DNA of 10,545 nt, from positions 1-10,545 of the forward strand of contig CAJPLH010000061.1 in NCBI GenBank assembly GCA_905371275.1. Reading direction: 5' to 3'. This document shows positions 1-7,996 of this stretch, piece by piece. Every line of letters starts with the position of its first letter. Within the stretch, counting starts at the first letter, position 1. Made by a program: the position numbers and the translations under genes. A model generated the notes under the pieces. The model was not told the DNA's origin, searched no databases, and saw only the letters and a program-made list of their open reading frames with translations. This DNA comes from Prevotellaceae bacterium (GTDB lineage: Bacteria; Bacteroidota; Bacteroidia; Bacteroidales; Bacteroidaceae).

Positions 1-1428
1 GACGAGGGGCTCGTCGTCGTCTTCCATTGCTGTGTTGACGGTGGTGTCTTCGATGCCTGTTTCATCTTCATTGCCTTCTTCCCCTTGGCTTCTTGCGCCA
101 TCTGCGTGGTCTGCGCTTTCGTCTTTGTTGTTGGGAGAGGGGTAGGCGGTTTCCCGCTCAAACTGAGCAGTTGGGTTGTCCTCTTCCGTCTCTTCTGTTG
201 GCGCAAGTGTTTCTTGTGCTTTGGGGAGTGATTTTTTACGCCTTGTATCTTCTTTTGCTCCAAGTTGCACTAGGCTATTGGCGGCATTGATGATGCTATG
301 TCCTGAAGGAGATAAGAGTTTTTTGGTATTCTCAAAATTGTCCAAAACTTTTCCAAAGGCTTCTTCCACTTCGACGAATCTTTGGTAGAAGAGTTGCACG
401 CGACTCACGATGGTGTTGGCTAGGTTTACAATTTTATGTTGGTTTTCCATTTGTCGTTGTTGCGTCCACGACATCTCCAACATGCGAAGTAGCGCATAAA
501 GGTTTTGACTACTGGTGATGAAAACGCCTTTGTCGTAGGCTTCTTTCCAAAGGGTGGGTTCGGCATTCAATGCCAAACTGAGTGCGCTTTCACTGAAGAG
601 ATACATCACCACAAAATCGAGTTGTTGTCGACTTGCCATACTATGTTGGGCATAGTTCTTTTGGGACAGTTCTTTGACGTGAGCGCGCACGGAAGTGATG
701 TGTCTTTGCAATGCTTCTGCCTTTTCGTCTTCGTTGGTAGCATTATAATAGTCTTCAAATGCTTTGAGTGAAACTTTGGAGTCGATGATGACATCTCGCT
801 TATCGGGAAAGTGGAGAATGACATCGGGAATCAACTTTTTACCAGTCTCGTTATGTCTGGTCACTTTGCCTTGGGCATCGCGCAGGGTGGTTTGTTCCTC
901 AAATTGCAAACCTTCTTGGAGTCCCATACTTTCGAGTAGGGTGCGCAGGCGAAGTTCTCCGAAATTACCTTGTGTCTTGTTCTCCCCAGTGAGGGCAGCT
1001 GCTAAACGGTCTGCACGTTCTCCTATCAGTTCGGTCTGCGTTAATGTGGCTTTGATGTTTTCATCTAGCCTAACTATTTTTTCTAGTTGGAGTTCGTTGC
1101 TGTTCGCCACATATTGTTTCATCTCATCTAGTCCTTCGCGCAGCGGTGCGATGACAGAAGAGAGTTGGTTTTTGTTCTCATCGGTGAGTTGTTGGCTGCG
1201 CTCTCTGAGTAAGCGTTCGGTTTGTCCCGTGAGTTCGTGGCGCACGGTTTCGAGTTGTTGCTGGAAGAGTTCTTTTTGTTGCGCTGCATTGATTTGTGCG
1301 CTTTTGCGAATTTCCTCAATTTGTTGCTGATACATGAGTTGGGTGTCGCTCATTGATTTGCGGGCTCCGAGATAGCCTAGCACAATGCCAACAACTAGGG
1401 CGATGATGATGAAGAGAGGTGTAAGCAT
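1..1428 (-). CDS. rmuC: DNA recombination protein RmuC (3' end outside window)
   Basis: The reading frame opens with ATG at 1428 and stays open to the left edge (476 codons), so the C-terminus and stop lie outside the window. Residues 3-21 form a hydrophobic N-terminal membrane anchor. Residues 30-140 are Gln/Glu-rich and look like coiled coil. The RmuC domain follows at about 145-390, with the conserved blocks GNFGELRLRTLLE (154-166), PDVILHFPD (201-209), IIDSKVSL (214-221) and ITSSQNLYALLRML (304-317). From about residue 400 the chain becomes an acidic, low-complexity tail ending in a run of Asp/Glu. RmuC proteins are predicted nuclease-fold proteins that limit DNA inversions and rearrangements; the biochemical activity is poorly defined. 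The gene follows PBP1a after a 358-bp gap holding a hairpin and its own candidate promoter, so it is probably transcribed separately. No Shine-Dalgarno sequence is seen, as is usual in this phylum. Confidence 0.93.
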   Translation of the reverse strand, partial: MLTPLFIIIALVVGIVLGYLGARKSMSDTQLMYQQQIEEIRKSAQINAAQQKELFQQQLETVRHELTGQTERLLRERSQQLTDENKNQLSSVIAPLREGLDEMKQYVANSNELQLEKIVRLDENIKATLTQTELIGERADRLAAALTGENKTQGNFGELRLRTLLESMGLQEGLQFEEQTTLRDAQGKVTRHNETGKKLIPDVILHFPDKRDVIIDSKVSLKAFEDYYNATNEDEKAEALQRHITSVRAHVKELSQKNYAQHSMASRQQLDFVVMYLFSESALSLALNAEPTLWKEAYDKGVFITSSQNLYALLRMLEMSWTQQRQMENQHKIVNLANTIVSRVQLFYQRFVEVEEAFGKVLDNFENTKKLLSPSGHSIINAANSLVQLGAKEDTRRKKSLPKAQETLAPTEETEEDNPTAQFERETAYPSPNNKDESADHADGARSQGEEGNEDETGIEDTTVNTAMEDDDEPLV

Positions 1429-1528
1429 GATGAGCTAGCAGTAGATTTATGTCTTACTCTGATGTGGGTGTTGGGTGTGAGGGAACAGCGATTGTTTTAG
1501 AATAGTTGTCGCTGCGTTTTCTTCGTTG

Positions 1529-1536
1529 CAAATTTA
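1529..1536 (-). promoter_or_regulatory. Candidate Bacteroidota -7 box for rmuC
   Basis: The minus strand reads TAAATTTG, an exact match to the Bacteroidota -7 consensus TAnnTTTG, about 100 nt upstream of the rmuC ATG. No TTTG-like -33 element is found at the usual spacing, so this rests on the -7 box alone. The rest of the 358-bp gap to PBP1a holds the hairpin at 1683-1718 and no convincing gene. Confidence 0.5.
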
Positions 1537-1682
1537 CGAAAAATGGCTGAGAAGTGGAGGAGTGCTTCTATTCTTTTGGGATAATACAATCTGCCAACAA
1601 GAAAATGGAAGATGGAAGGAAGTTATCTTCTCTATAACGAATTGCACTATAACGGTCTAATGATCGATTGGGGATAATTTAT

Positions 1683-1718
1683 AAGGCTGCTTCAAAATAG
1701 TAGTTTTGAAGCAGCCTT
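1683..1718 (-). terminator. Perfect 15-bp hairpin downstream of PBP1a, probable terminator
   Basis: AAGGCTGCTTCAAAA (1683-1697) and TTTTGAAGCAGCCTT (1704-1718) are perfect inverted copies around a 6-nt loop (TAGTAG). The hairpin lies about 69 nt after the PBP1a stop and well before rmuC, where a terminator is expected. On the minus strand the stem is followed by an A/T-rich stretch (TATAAATTAT) rather than a clean T run, so a classical intrinsic terminator is likely but not certain. The stem is symmetrical and could act on either strand. It could also be a dispersed palindromic repeat. Confidence 0.6.
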
Positions 1719-1786
1719 TGTCGAGGTATTACTCAATGGTCTAGCAAAAATAGTAAACCTGAGAGGCTCAGCAGAGTATTTAGGTT

Positions 1787-4417
1787 TTAGTTGAAAAGGT
1801 CATTGCTTGACGCTTTCTTCTTGGGCTTCTTTTCGCCTGAAGATTGAATGCGCTCAGACTTTATTGTTGCATTATTCTTGTTTATCCCTGTTTTTGCACC
1901 CTCATCCTTGACGGGGTCGGCAGTACCATTAGGAGTATTATTTACAGGTTCCTTCGGGGCGGCAGGTTCGTGAGGAGCAACTGCGGGGGTAGGAGGAGGG
2001 TTGTCACCATGCTCTTCTGGAGAAACTCCTAAATCTTCGGAAAAATCAACAGCAGTGCTATCGTGGCTAGTGGTATCAGCATGTTGATAAAGGAAACGAC
2101 CTTCTAAGTCTGCAGGATTCACACCTTCTGGAATGCGATAGCGTGCCAAGTATTTCGGAGCGAGAGCACCATCTGATAACACTTTCTTCATAAACAAACC
2201 GAAGATGGGAAGTGCTGTCTTAGACCCTTGACCTAATGCGCCGGAACGGAAGTGGATTTGACGATATTCGCCACCCACCCAAGCTCCACCAACGAGGTTT
2301 GGGGTGACACCTACGAACCAAGCGTCTGCATGAGAGTTGGAGGTTCCGGTCTTGCCGCCTGCATCGATGCGCTTGTTCCAGAACCATTGTCCGATGTAGT
2401 TTTGACTGGCTAATGCTTGTGACGTGCCGCCAGCATCTGTCATACCAGCTCCCAAGAGGGTTTGCATGTAGAAGGCTTCTTTATCAGAGAGCACTGTGCG
2501 CACTTCTTTGCGCGCTTCATAGACCACTTTTCCTTCGCGGTCTACGATGCGAGTGATAATCGTTGGTTTCACATATTCACCATAGTTGGCTACACTGGCG
2601 TAAGCTCCAACTAACTCCATCAAGTGGACATCGCTAGCACCGAGTGGCAAGGACGGAGCGTCTTTGAGTTTGCTCGTGATGCCCATATCCTGTGCTGTTT
2701 TTATCACATTGGGGATGCCTACTTCTTGTCCAAGTTTCACCGCAATGGTGTTGATGCTTTGTGCAAAGGCTGCGCGGAGGGGAATATTGGCATTGGAAAA
2801 TCTGCCGTTGGCGTTGTGTGGACGCCAGACACTGGGTTTGCCTTTTTCGTCTACCACATTCATTTGGATGTATTCGTCTTTGAGACGTGCATCAGAGGGA
2901 AGCCATCCTTGTTTCATGGCTGTGGCATAGACAAACATCTTGAAGGTAGAACCCGGTTGGTGAGTGGCTTTCACATTGTCGTGTTGCCATGTGTTGAAAT
3001 CAACGTCTCCCACATAGGCTTTCACCTCTCCCGACTGAGGTTCCATAGCTATGAAACCAGCGTGCATGAAGTGCAACATATAGCGCAATGAATCGACAGA
3101 AGACATTTCTCGCTCTATGTGCAAATCAGGATTAGTATAACTAAAAAGCTTTACTTTGTGGGGAATATTCAGCAGTTCCATCACCTTGTCGGGCTCGTTG
3201 GGATAGCGCGCAGACAGCATTTTATAGGCTTCTGTTTGCTTCAACTTCTCTTCGAGAAATCCGGGAATGGGTTGGTTCTTCTCGTCTACCCAGGGATCTT
3301 TTTTGCCCCAGTGTGCATCGAAGTTGCGTTGCACCATTTTCATTTGTTCCAACATGGCTTGTTCGGCGTACTTTTGCATACGACTATCCACGGTGGTGTA
3401 GATTTTCAAACCATCTTTGTAGGGGTCTAATCCTAAGTCCAGATTCTTGATTTCATCGGCTACGGCTTGACGGAAGTATAACGCTTCTCCGTCGTAGGCG
3501 TTTTCAACACTGAAATTGAGTTCAATGGGTTTTTCACGCAATTCGTTCAGTTCTGCAACTGACAATTTGCCGTGATTATACATATTTTCCAACACCACAT
3601 TGCGACGAGCAAGGGAGTTTTTGGGATTGGTTTTTGGGTTGTAAGCGGATGTTGCTTTAAGCAATCCGACCAAAACAGCCGATTGTTCTGTTTTCAGTTC
3701 GGAGGGAGTAGTATTGAAATAGGTTTTTGCAGCAGTTTTGATGCCATAAGCATTCGAACCAAAGTCAACGGTGTTGGCATACATGGTGAGGATTTCTTGT
3801 TTGCTGCAAAACCATTCCAATTCTGTGGCAATGATCATCTCTTTGCTCTTCATAATGAGCATTTTGATGCCAGGAATATAGCCTAAAAGTCCAGTGGAGT
3901 ATTCAGTGCGAACACGAAACATATTTTTCACCAACTGTTGGGTGATGGTGGACGCTCCACGTGCATGGCCTGTCACGGCATCTTTAGCCGCAGCACCAAT
4001 TCCCACGAAGTCTACTCCGTGGTGGCTATAGAATCGCTCGTCTTCAGTTGAAATCAGCGCATCAAAGAAGTTGGGAGCAATAGAATCGTAGGAAACGGGG
4101 GTGCGGTTTTCACTGAAAAACTTACCCAATAATTTACCATCTGCACTATAAATTTCTGATGCAGCAGCAGTTTTGGGATTCATGATGGTGTCGAGCGAAG
4201 GCGACTTTCCGAAGAGCCAAAACAGATTGAATTGCACCGATAAGCAATAGACGAAGATGAAGACGATGAAAGAAATGAAGCCTACTCCAATCTTCTTCCA
4301 CCAAGGTGCGTTTTTATAGAGCGAACGATACCATCGTCCAAATTGTGTACATTTCTTCAGCATCCATACAATAGGAAAAAAGAGACGCTGAAAGATATTT
4401 CGTGATTTTGAGTCCAT
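1787..4417 (-). CDS. Bifunctional class A penicillin-binding protein (PBP1a type)
   Basis: This 876-residue inner-membrane enzyme polymerises lipid II into glycan strands and cross-links the stem peptides. A short basic cytoplasmic N-terminus precedes a membrane helix at about 43-65. The glycosyltransferase GT51 domain (about 85-265) carries the catalytic motif EDERFYSHHG (125-134, Glu125), GASTITQQL (154-162) and the second conserved Glu (193) in SKEMIIATELE. The penicillin-binding transpeptidase domain (about 440-740) has all three motifs: STFK (490-493, nucleophile Ser490), SIN (554-556) and KTG (689-691). Both active sites therefore look intact. Residues about 800-876 form a Pro-rich, then Lys-rich low-complexity tail with no recognised domain. 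The ATG at 4417 puts the helix at the expected distance. The stop is TAA. A canonical promoter lies just upstream and a hairpin follows. The family symbol (mrcA or ponA) cannot be chosen from sequence alone. Confidence 0.96.
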   Translation of the reverse strand: MDSKSRNIFQRLFFPIVWMLKKCTQFGRWYRSLYKNAPWWKKIGVGFISFIVFIFVYCLSVQFNLFWLFGKSPSLDTIMNPKTAAASEIYSADGKLLGKFFSENRTPVSYDSIAPNFFDALISTEDERFYSHHGVDFVGIGAAAKDAVTGHARGASTITQQLVKNMFRVRTEYSTGLLGYIPGIKMLIMKSKEMIIATELEWFCSKQEILTMYANTVDFGSNAYGIKTAAKTYFNTTPSELKTEQSAVLVGLLKATSAYNPKTNPKNSLARRNVVLENMYNHGKLSVAELNELREKPIELNFSVENAYDGEALYFRQAVADEIKNLDLGLDPYKDGLKIYTTVDSRMQKYAEQAMLEQMKMVQRNFDAHWGKKDPWVDEKNQPIPGFLEEKLKQTEAYKMLSARYPNEPDKVMELLNIPHKVKLFSYTNPDLHIEREMSSVDSLRYMLHFMHAGFIAMEPQSGEVKAYVGDVDFNTWQHDNVKATHQPGSTFKMFVYATAMKQGWLPSDARLKDEYIQMNVVDEKGKPSVWRPHNANGRFSNANIPLRAAFAQSINTIAVKLGQEVGIPNVIKTAQDMGITSKLKDAPSLPLGASDVHLMELVGAYASVANYGEYVKPTIITRIVDREGKVVYEARKEVRTVLSDKEAFYMQTLLGAGMTDAGGTSQALASQNYIGQWFWNKRIDAGGKTGTSNSHADAWFVGVTPNLVGGAWVGGEYRQIHFRSGALGQGSKTALPIFGLFMKKVLSDGALAPKYLARYRIPEGVNPADLEGRFLYQHADTTSHDSTAVDFSEDLGVSPEEHGDNPPPTPAVAPHEPAAPKEPVNNTPNGTADPVKDEGAKTGINKNNATIKSERIQSSGEKKPKKKASSNDLFN

Positions 4418-4448
4418 GTTTCTTGTAAGATGTATTACTAAACTACAG

Positions 4449-4479
4449 CAAAATTACAGTAAAGCTGATGACCAACAAA
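4449..4479 (-). promoter_or_regulatory. Promoter of the PBP1a gene (TTTG-N19-TAATTTTG)
   Basis: On the minus strand TTTG (4479-4476) is followed after exactly 19 nt by TAATTTTG (4456-4449). Both elements match the Bacteroidota primary-sigma consensus at its preferred spacing. The inferred transcription start, near 4445, gives a leader of about 28 nt before the ATG at 4417. PBP1a can therefore be transcribed independently of the upstream HAD gene. The 169-bp gap (4418-4586) shows nothing else of note. Confidence 0.75.
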
Positions 4480-4586
4480 GTGTAAACATCTTTTTTTGCG
4501 GTAGTAAGTAGCATTTTCTATGAGAGAGGTGAGTTTTGCTATACGAATTCTCGCTCTACTGCTGGTAAATCTCGCTGTGTTGTGCC

Positions 4587-4997
4587 TTAGAATGGCCACC
4601 ACCAGCGTTTAGGTTTTGGGAGAGTTCCTTTGTCGATGAGATATTCTTCTAATGTTTTTCCATTGTTGATCAGAGCATAGATAGTGCCCCAATCGAGTAA
4701 TCCACCAACATTGCGGTCGTCAATGAACAAATCGGCTCGGATTTTGCGAGAAAAATCACTATTAGAACCATCTTCTTCTTCAAAATCTCGATTGACGGCA
4801 AAGAATGTAACCCCGCGTTTTTTACAAAAATCCACGGCATCTTGGAGTAAATCTCCTTCACGCACCGTCCAGAGGATGAGTTCGTGTCCATCTGCAATCA
4901 ACTGTCTGAGGGTTGCTGTTGCAAAGGGTATTTCTTTTCCGATTTCGGGATAGCGATGTTCTACAATTGTGCCATCAAAATCTACGGCTATAACCAT
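4587..4997 (-). CDS. Small stand-alone HAD-superfamily hydrolase (BT0820-like)
   Basis: This is a 136-residue cytoplasmic protein with the HAD Rossmann core and no room for a large cap domain. Motif I is VDFDGT with Asp6 (nucleophile) and Asp8 (acid/base). The motif II Thr is Thr44 in LILWTVREG. Lys85 is a candidate motif III residue, and motif IV is the acidic pair Asp93-Asp94 in LFIDDRNVGG. HAD enzymes of this type usually remove phosphate from small molecules; the substrate is unknown. The chain ends in the unusual basic and aromatic tail PKPKRWWWPF. I chose the ATG at 4997 because motif I begins straight after it. The frame extends upstream to an ATG at 5036, but those 13 extra residues do not resemble the family. 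The gene lies 105 bp after the BatD-like gene, with no clear promoter between, so co-transcription is possible. It resembles the family often labelled BT0820 from Bacteroides; this is recalled, not searched. Confidence 0.85.
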   Translation of the reverse strand: MVIAVDFDGTIVEHRYPEIGKEIPFATATLRQLIADGHELILWTVREGDLLQDAVDFCKKRGVTFFAVNRDFEEEDGSNSDFSRKIRADLFIDDRNVGGLLDWGTIYALINNGKTLEEYLIDKGTLPKPKRWWWPF

Positions 4998-5102
4998 ATT
5001 GTCTTGAAGTTTTGAGTGAGTAAAGTGAGCGCGCAAGTGCTGCTTTGTTGCGCAATTTTCAGTTGCTCAGGAGGATAGAACTGTTGTGGGGTAATAGTGA
5101 TG

Positions 5103-5720
5103 TTACATCACTTGTCGTCCAGAACGTAGTATTTCTTGCGTGTTGCGTTTGGGACGCTCCACAACTGGAAGTGAGTATTTGGGAGTTTTGCAAATGGCTT
5201 TTCGTTTCTCTACTAAGCGCATCGAAGGTGCAAAAGAAAAGAAGTCTAGAAAACCATCATCAACCGCTTGATAAAGCCCTAATTCTGCTGTAAATTGATG
5301 TTCTGGACACACAATTCGTCCCACATCTTTGCGACTTACTCGGTAGTGCTGTCAAACAAGTGCGTAATATACTCCACGCGCTGTGCGCACTTGTTGTTGG
5401 GTTCTGTCAGTCTGGATTGGTGTGACGTGAACATCTTTGGGAAAGACGATGTTGCGCGGTTTTTGTTCCACTGACTCAAAGGGGAGATTGGCGTAGAGAA
5501 TGACGCTAACTAAACAACTATCACCCACAACTAGCGAATCACGCTCCGATGAAATTTCCGCATAAAAGTCTGCTTTTATCTTCGTAGATGCTCGTTGAGC
5601 ATAGATGGATTGTTCCTTGGGAAAACAATAGAATAAGGTGATGAGCAAAGCCACTTTTGCCAAAGTCATTCGCTCAAACATTCCTCGTGTAAGATTCCAT
5701 ATAGTTTGCAATAGCATCAT
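5103..5720 (-). pseudogene. BatD-like secreted protein interrupted by an in-frame TGA
   Basis: One frame of 205 codons from the ATG at 5720 to TAA at 5103-5105 contains a single TGA at 5352-5354 (codon 123). Before it, a signal peptide (hydrophobic AKVALLITLFYCF, likely cleavage after SIYAQ) leads into a beta-rich domain. That domain contains SLVVGDSCLVSVILYANLPF and ends ARGVYYALV. After the TGA, the same frame continues QHYRVSRKDVGRIVCPEHQF and ends PKRNTQEILRSGRQVM. Both halves read like one BatD-type domain, and a Trp (TGG) at the TGA would fit the family pattern, so a one-base nonsense change is the simplest explanation. BatD proteins are periplasmic or membrane partners in the Bat aerotolerance system. 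Here the protein would be a short single-domain form with no other bat genes nearby. The true start could be the Met at codon 14 or 18, which give neater signal peptides. A sequencing error is also possible. Confidence 0.7.
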
Positions 5721-5848
5721 TGTTTAGTCGCAGTTTATGGGAAAAGATTGTGTCTCTAAAATGGATGTTTGCTGCCAAACACTACGCTTGAAATGCGCTC
5801 CCTCCGCAAGTCAATGAAATACTTTGGGGTAGTGAGTGTTCCGCAAAA

Positions 5849-5856
5849 CAAAACTA
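5849..5856 (-). promoter_or_regulatory. Candidate -7 box for the BatD-like gene
   Basis: The minus strand reads TAGTTTTG, an exact TAnnTTTG match in the 168-bp gap between nadE and the BatD-like gene. No -33 element is visible at the expected spacing. The leader would be about 125 nt. No terminator is visible after nadE. Confidence 0.4.
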
Positions 5857-5888
5857 TGCTCTTGATGAGAAACTTGCGAAAAAGAAGC

Positions 5889-7883
5889 TTATAGTTCTAC
5901 GTCTTGTTGCACGGGAGCATAGGCTTGCAGCAAATGCTCACATTCGGCCAACCAAATGTTTGCTGAAGCATCGGAAGGCATACGCCAATCTCCGCGTGGA
6001 GACAACGAACAACTGCCCACTTTGGGAGCATCAGGCAAACAACTACGCTTGAATTGTTGTTGGAAGAAGCGGCGGAAGAACACGTGTAACCAATGTGCAA
6101 TTGTTGTTTCTGGATAGCTACACACATTGCGTGAAGCATCAGAAGTGGAGAAAGCACTCACTGCTAGGCGGAATATCTTGCTGGGTTTGAAACCATAGCG
6201 CAAAGTATAGTAGAGGAAGAAGTCGTGCAGTTCATAAGGACCCACTAAATCTTCTGTTTTTTGGGTAATCTGTCCTTGCTGATCTGCGGGTAGAAGTTCT
6301 GGACTGATTGGAGTGTCTACAATGTCCAACAATACGTCGTGACATCCGGCTTCCATAATGTTGTCAGCCACCCAGCGCACCAGGTGTTTCACCAAAGTTT
6401 TGGGAATTGACGCATTGACTGCATACATCGACATATGGTCACCATTGTAAGTAGCCCAACCGAGCGCCAGTTCTGACAAGTCGCCTGTGCCTAGCACCAT
6501 TCCTCCCACTTGGTTCGCCACGTCCATCAGTATTTGTGTACGTTCGCGCGCCTGTGCATTTTCGTAGGTCACATCGTGCACTTCTTCATTGTGGTTGATG
6601 TCTGCAAAGTGTTGGCGCACTGCTGCTGCAATAGGAATTTCGCGGATTGTGATTCCCAACTCTTTCATAAGCAGGAGAGCATTGTTGTAAGTGCGGTCGG
6701 TGGTGCCAAAACCTGGCATCGTGATGCCGACAATACCTTTGCGCTCCAATCCCAAGAGATCGAAAGTATGCACCGCAATGAGTAGAGCGAGTGTTGAGTC
6801 TAATCCACCACTGATACCTACCACCAAATGATTGGTGTGTGTGTGCTTCAATCTTTTGGCTAATCCTAAGCTCTGGATGTTGAGAATCTCGTGGCAACGT
6901 GTGCCCAATTGTGCACCTTGCGGCACAAAGGGAAGTGGATCATAAGTGCGCGTTGAGGCTTGTTCTCGCAACACCATTTCGAGTTCTGCCACCCTAAATG
7001 GCATTTGCTGTGCCGTTTGTTGCGCAATGGATTGCGAGAAAGAAGTGTTAGATCTGCGTTCGCTTCGCAATAATTCTACATCTACTTCGCTAATAATTAA
7101 CTGAGGTTCGAGAGAAAATTGATTAGACTCGGCGAGGATAGTTCCATTTTCTGCGATAAACGCTCTACCCCCAAAGACTAAGTCTTGTGTGCTCTCTCCA
7201 AAACCAGCACCTGCGTAGAGATAAGCGCAATGACAACGCGCACTTTGTCCTTTCACCAGTTGGCGCACATAGTCTGTTTTGCCTACAAGGTCGTTTGATG
7301 CGCTCAGATTCAACACGATTTCCGCTCCTTGAAGCGCCAAATTGTTGGAAGGAGGAACGGGAGACCACAAATCTTCGCAAATTTCTATACCGAAAGTTGC
7401 GTCGTTGATATGGAAAAGTTGTTCTACACCGATTACAGTTGTTTGTCCACAAATTCTGATAGGTTCATTGTGAGACAATGCAGAAGCCGAAGAAAACCAC
7501 CGCTTCTCGTAAAATTCATGATAATTGGGAAGATAAGTTTTGGGAACAAGACCAAAGATTTTTCCTTGTTGCACCACTGCTGCACAGTTGAAGAGCATAC
7601 CGCGATGACTCACAGGAAGTCCTACCACCACAGCCAACTGAACATTTCTACTCAATTCAAGTAGTTTGAGTAGACCTTGTTCGGCTTCGTCCAACAAAAG
7701 TTGTTGAGCAAAGAGATCCTGACAAGTATAAGCTGTGAGCGCCAGTTCTGGAAAACAGAGTATTTCTACTCCTTTTCCTTCGGCTTTCACGATGAGATTT
7801 TCTATGTCTTGGGTGTTGAAGGTCACATTAGCCACCTCAACACGAGGCAAAGCCGTTGCCACTTTTATCAATCCGTCCATCAT
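5889..7883 (-). CDS. nadE: Glutamine-dependent NAD+ synthetase
   Basis: This cytoplasmic enzyme makes NAD+ from deamido-NAD+ (NaAD), ATP and glutamine, the last step of NAD biosynthesis. At 664 residues it has the full two-domain form. The N-terminal nitrilase-type glutaminase (about 5-300) shows the Glu-Lys-Cys triad: Glu46 in CFPELALT, Lys115 in PKTYLPNY and Cys169 in IEICEDLW. The C-terminal synthetase (about 325-640) shows the ATP-pyrophosphatase P-loop SGGLDSTL (358-365), GTGDLSELALGW (465-476) and the FKPSKIFRL segment. Both active sites look intact, so glutamine should be usable as the nitrogen donor. The frame has tandem ATGs at 7883 and 7880; the second gives MDGLIKVA and is equally likely as the start. 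The stop is TAA. The gap to the upstream gene is 113 bp with only a poor promoter match, so its promoter is unresolved. Confidence 0.97.
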   Translation of the reverse strand: MMDGLIKVATALPRVEVANVTFNTQDIENLIVKAEGKGVEILCFPELALTAYTCQDLFAQQLLLDEAEQGLLKLLELSRNVQLAVVVGLPVSHRGMLFNCAAVVQQGKIFGLVPKTYLPNYHEFYEKRWFSSASALSHNEPIRICGQTTVIGVEQLFHINDATFGIEICEDLWSPVPPSNNLALQGAEIVLNLSASNDLVGKTDYVRQLVKGQSARCHCAYLYAGAGFGESTQDLVFGGRAFIAENGTILAESNQFSLEPQLIISEVDVELLRSERRSNTSFSQSIAQQTAQQMPFRVAELEMVLREQASTRTYDPLPFVPQGAQLGTRCHEILNIQSLGLAKRLKHTHTNHLVVGISGGLDSTLALLIAVHTFDLLGLERKGIVGITMPGFGTTDRTYNNALLLMKELGITIREIPIAAAVRQHFADINHNEEVHDVTYENAQARERTQILMDVANQVGGMVLGTGDLSELALGWATYNGDHMSMYAVNASIPKTLVKHLVRWVADNIMEAGCHDVLLDIVDTPISPELLPADQQGQITQKTEDLVGPYELHDFFLYYTLRYGFKPSKIFRLAVSAFSTSDASRNVCSYPETTIAHWLHVFFRRFFQQQFKRSCLPDAPKVGSCSLSPRGDWRMPSDASANIWLAECEHLLQAYAPVQQDVEL

Positions 7884-7996
7884 TTTGCGGGCTTGGAATA
7901 TCTATTGGATATGAGCGCATCAATTATAAAAGTACAATTGTCGCTCAATGAGAAGGAAACACATCGATACACTATCGTTTGTGTGAGTATCTGTCA

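Noticed and set aside
764..1330. 188-codon open frame on the plus strand
   Set aside because: It lies wholly antisense to rmuC, has a Ser/Arg-rich composition and resembles no family; it is a shadow of the real gene.
2624..3091. 155-codon open frame on the plus strand
   Set aside because: It is antisense to the transpeptidase domain of PBP1a, whose motifs are all intact on the other strand.
5045..5293. Plus-strand frame over the end of the BatD-like gene
   Set aside because: The minus-strand frame here continues the BatD-like protein convincingly; the plus frame is a shadow.
5103..5720. UGA read as tryptophan across the genome
   Set aside because: No visible gene ends in TGA, which is compatible, but all other Trp codons I read are TGG and no second in-frame TGA exists, so a single local change is simpler.
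5766..5781. Inverted repeat TGTTTG-ctgc-CAAACA between nadE and the BatD-like gene
   Set aside because: The arms are only 6 bp with no T-tract; it could be an operator but chance cannot be excluded.
7921..7940. Imperfect palindrome CAATT...AATTG and TATAATTG or TACTTTTA near-matches upstream of nadE
   Set aside because: Each promoter candidate misses the -7 consensus by one base and lacks a properly spaced -33 box; the palindrome is short and A/T-rich.
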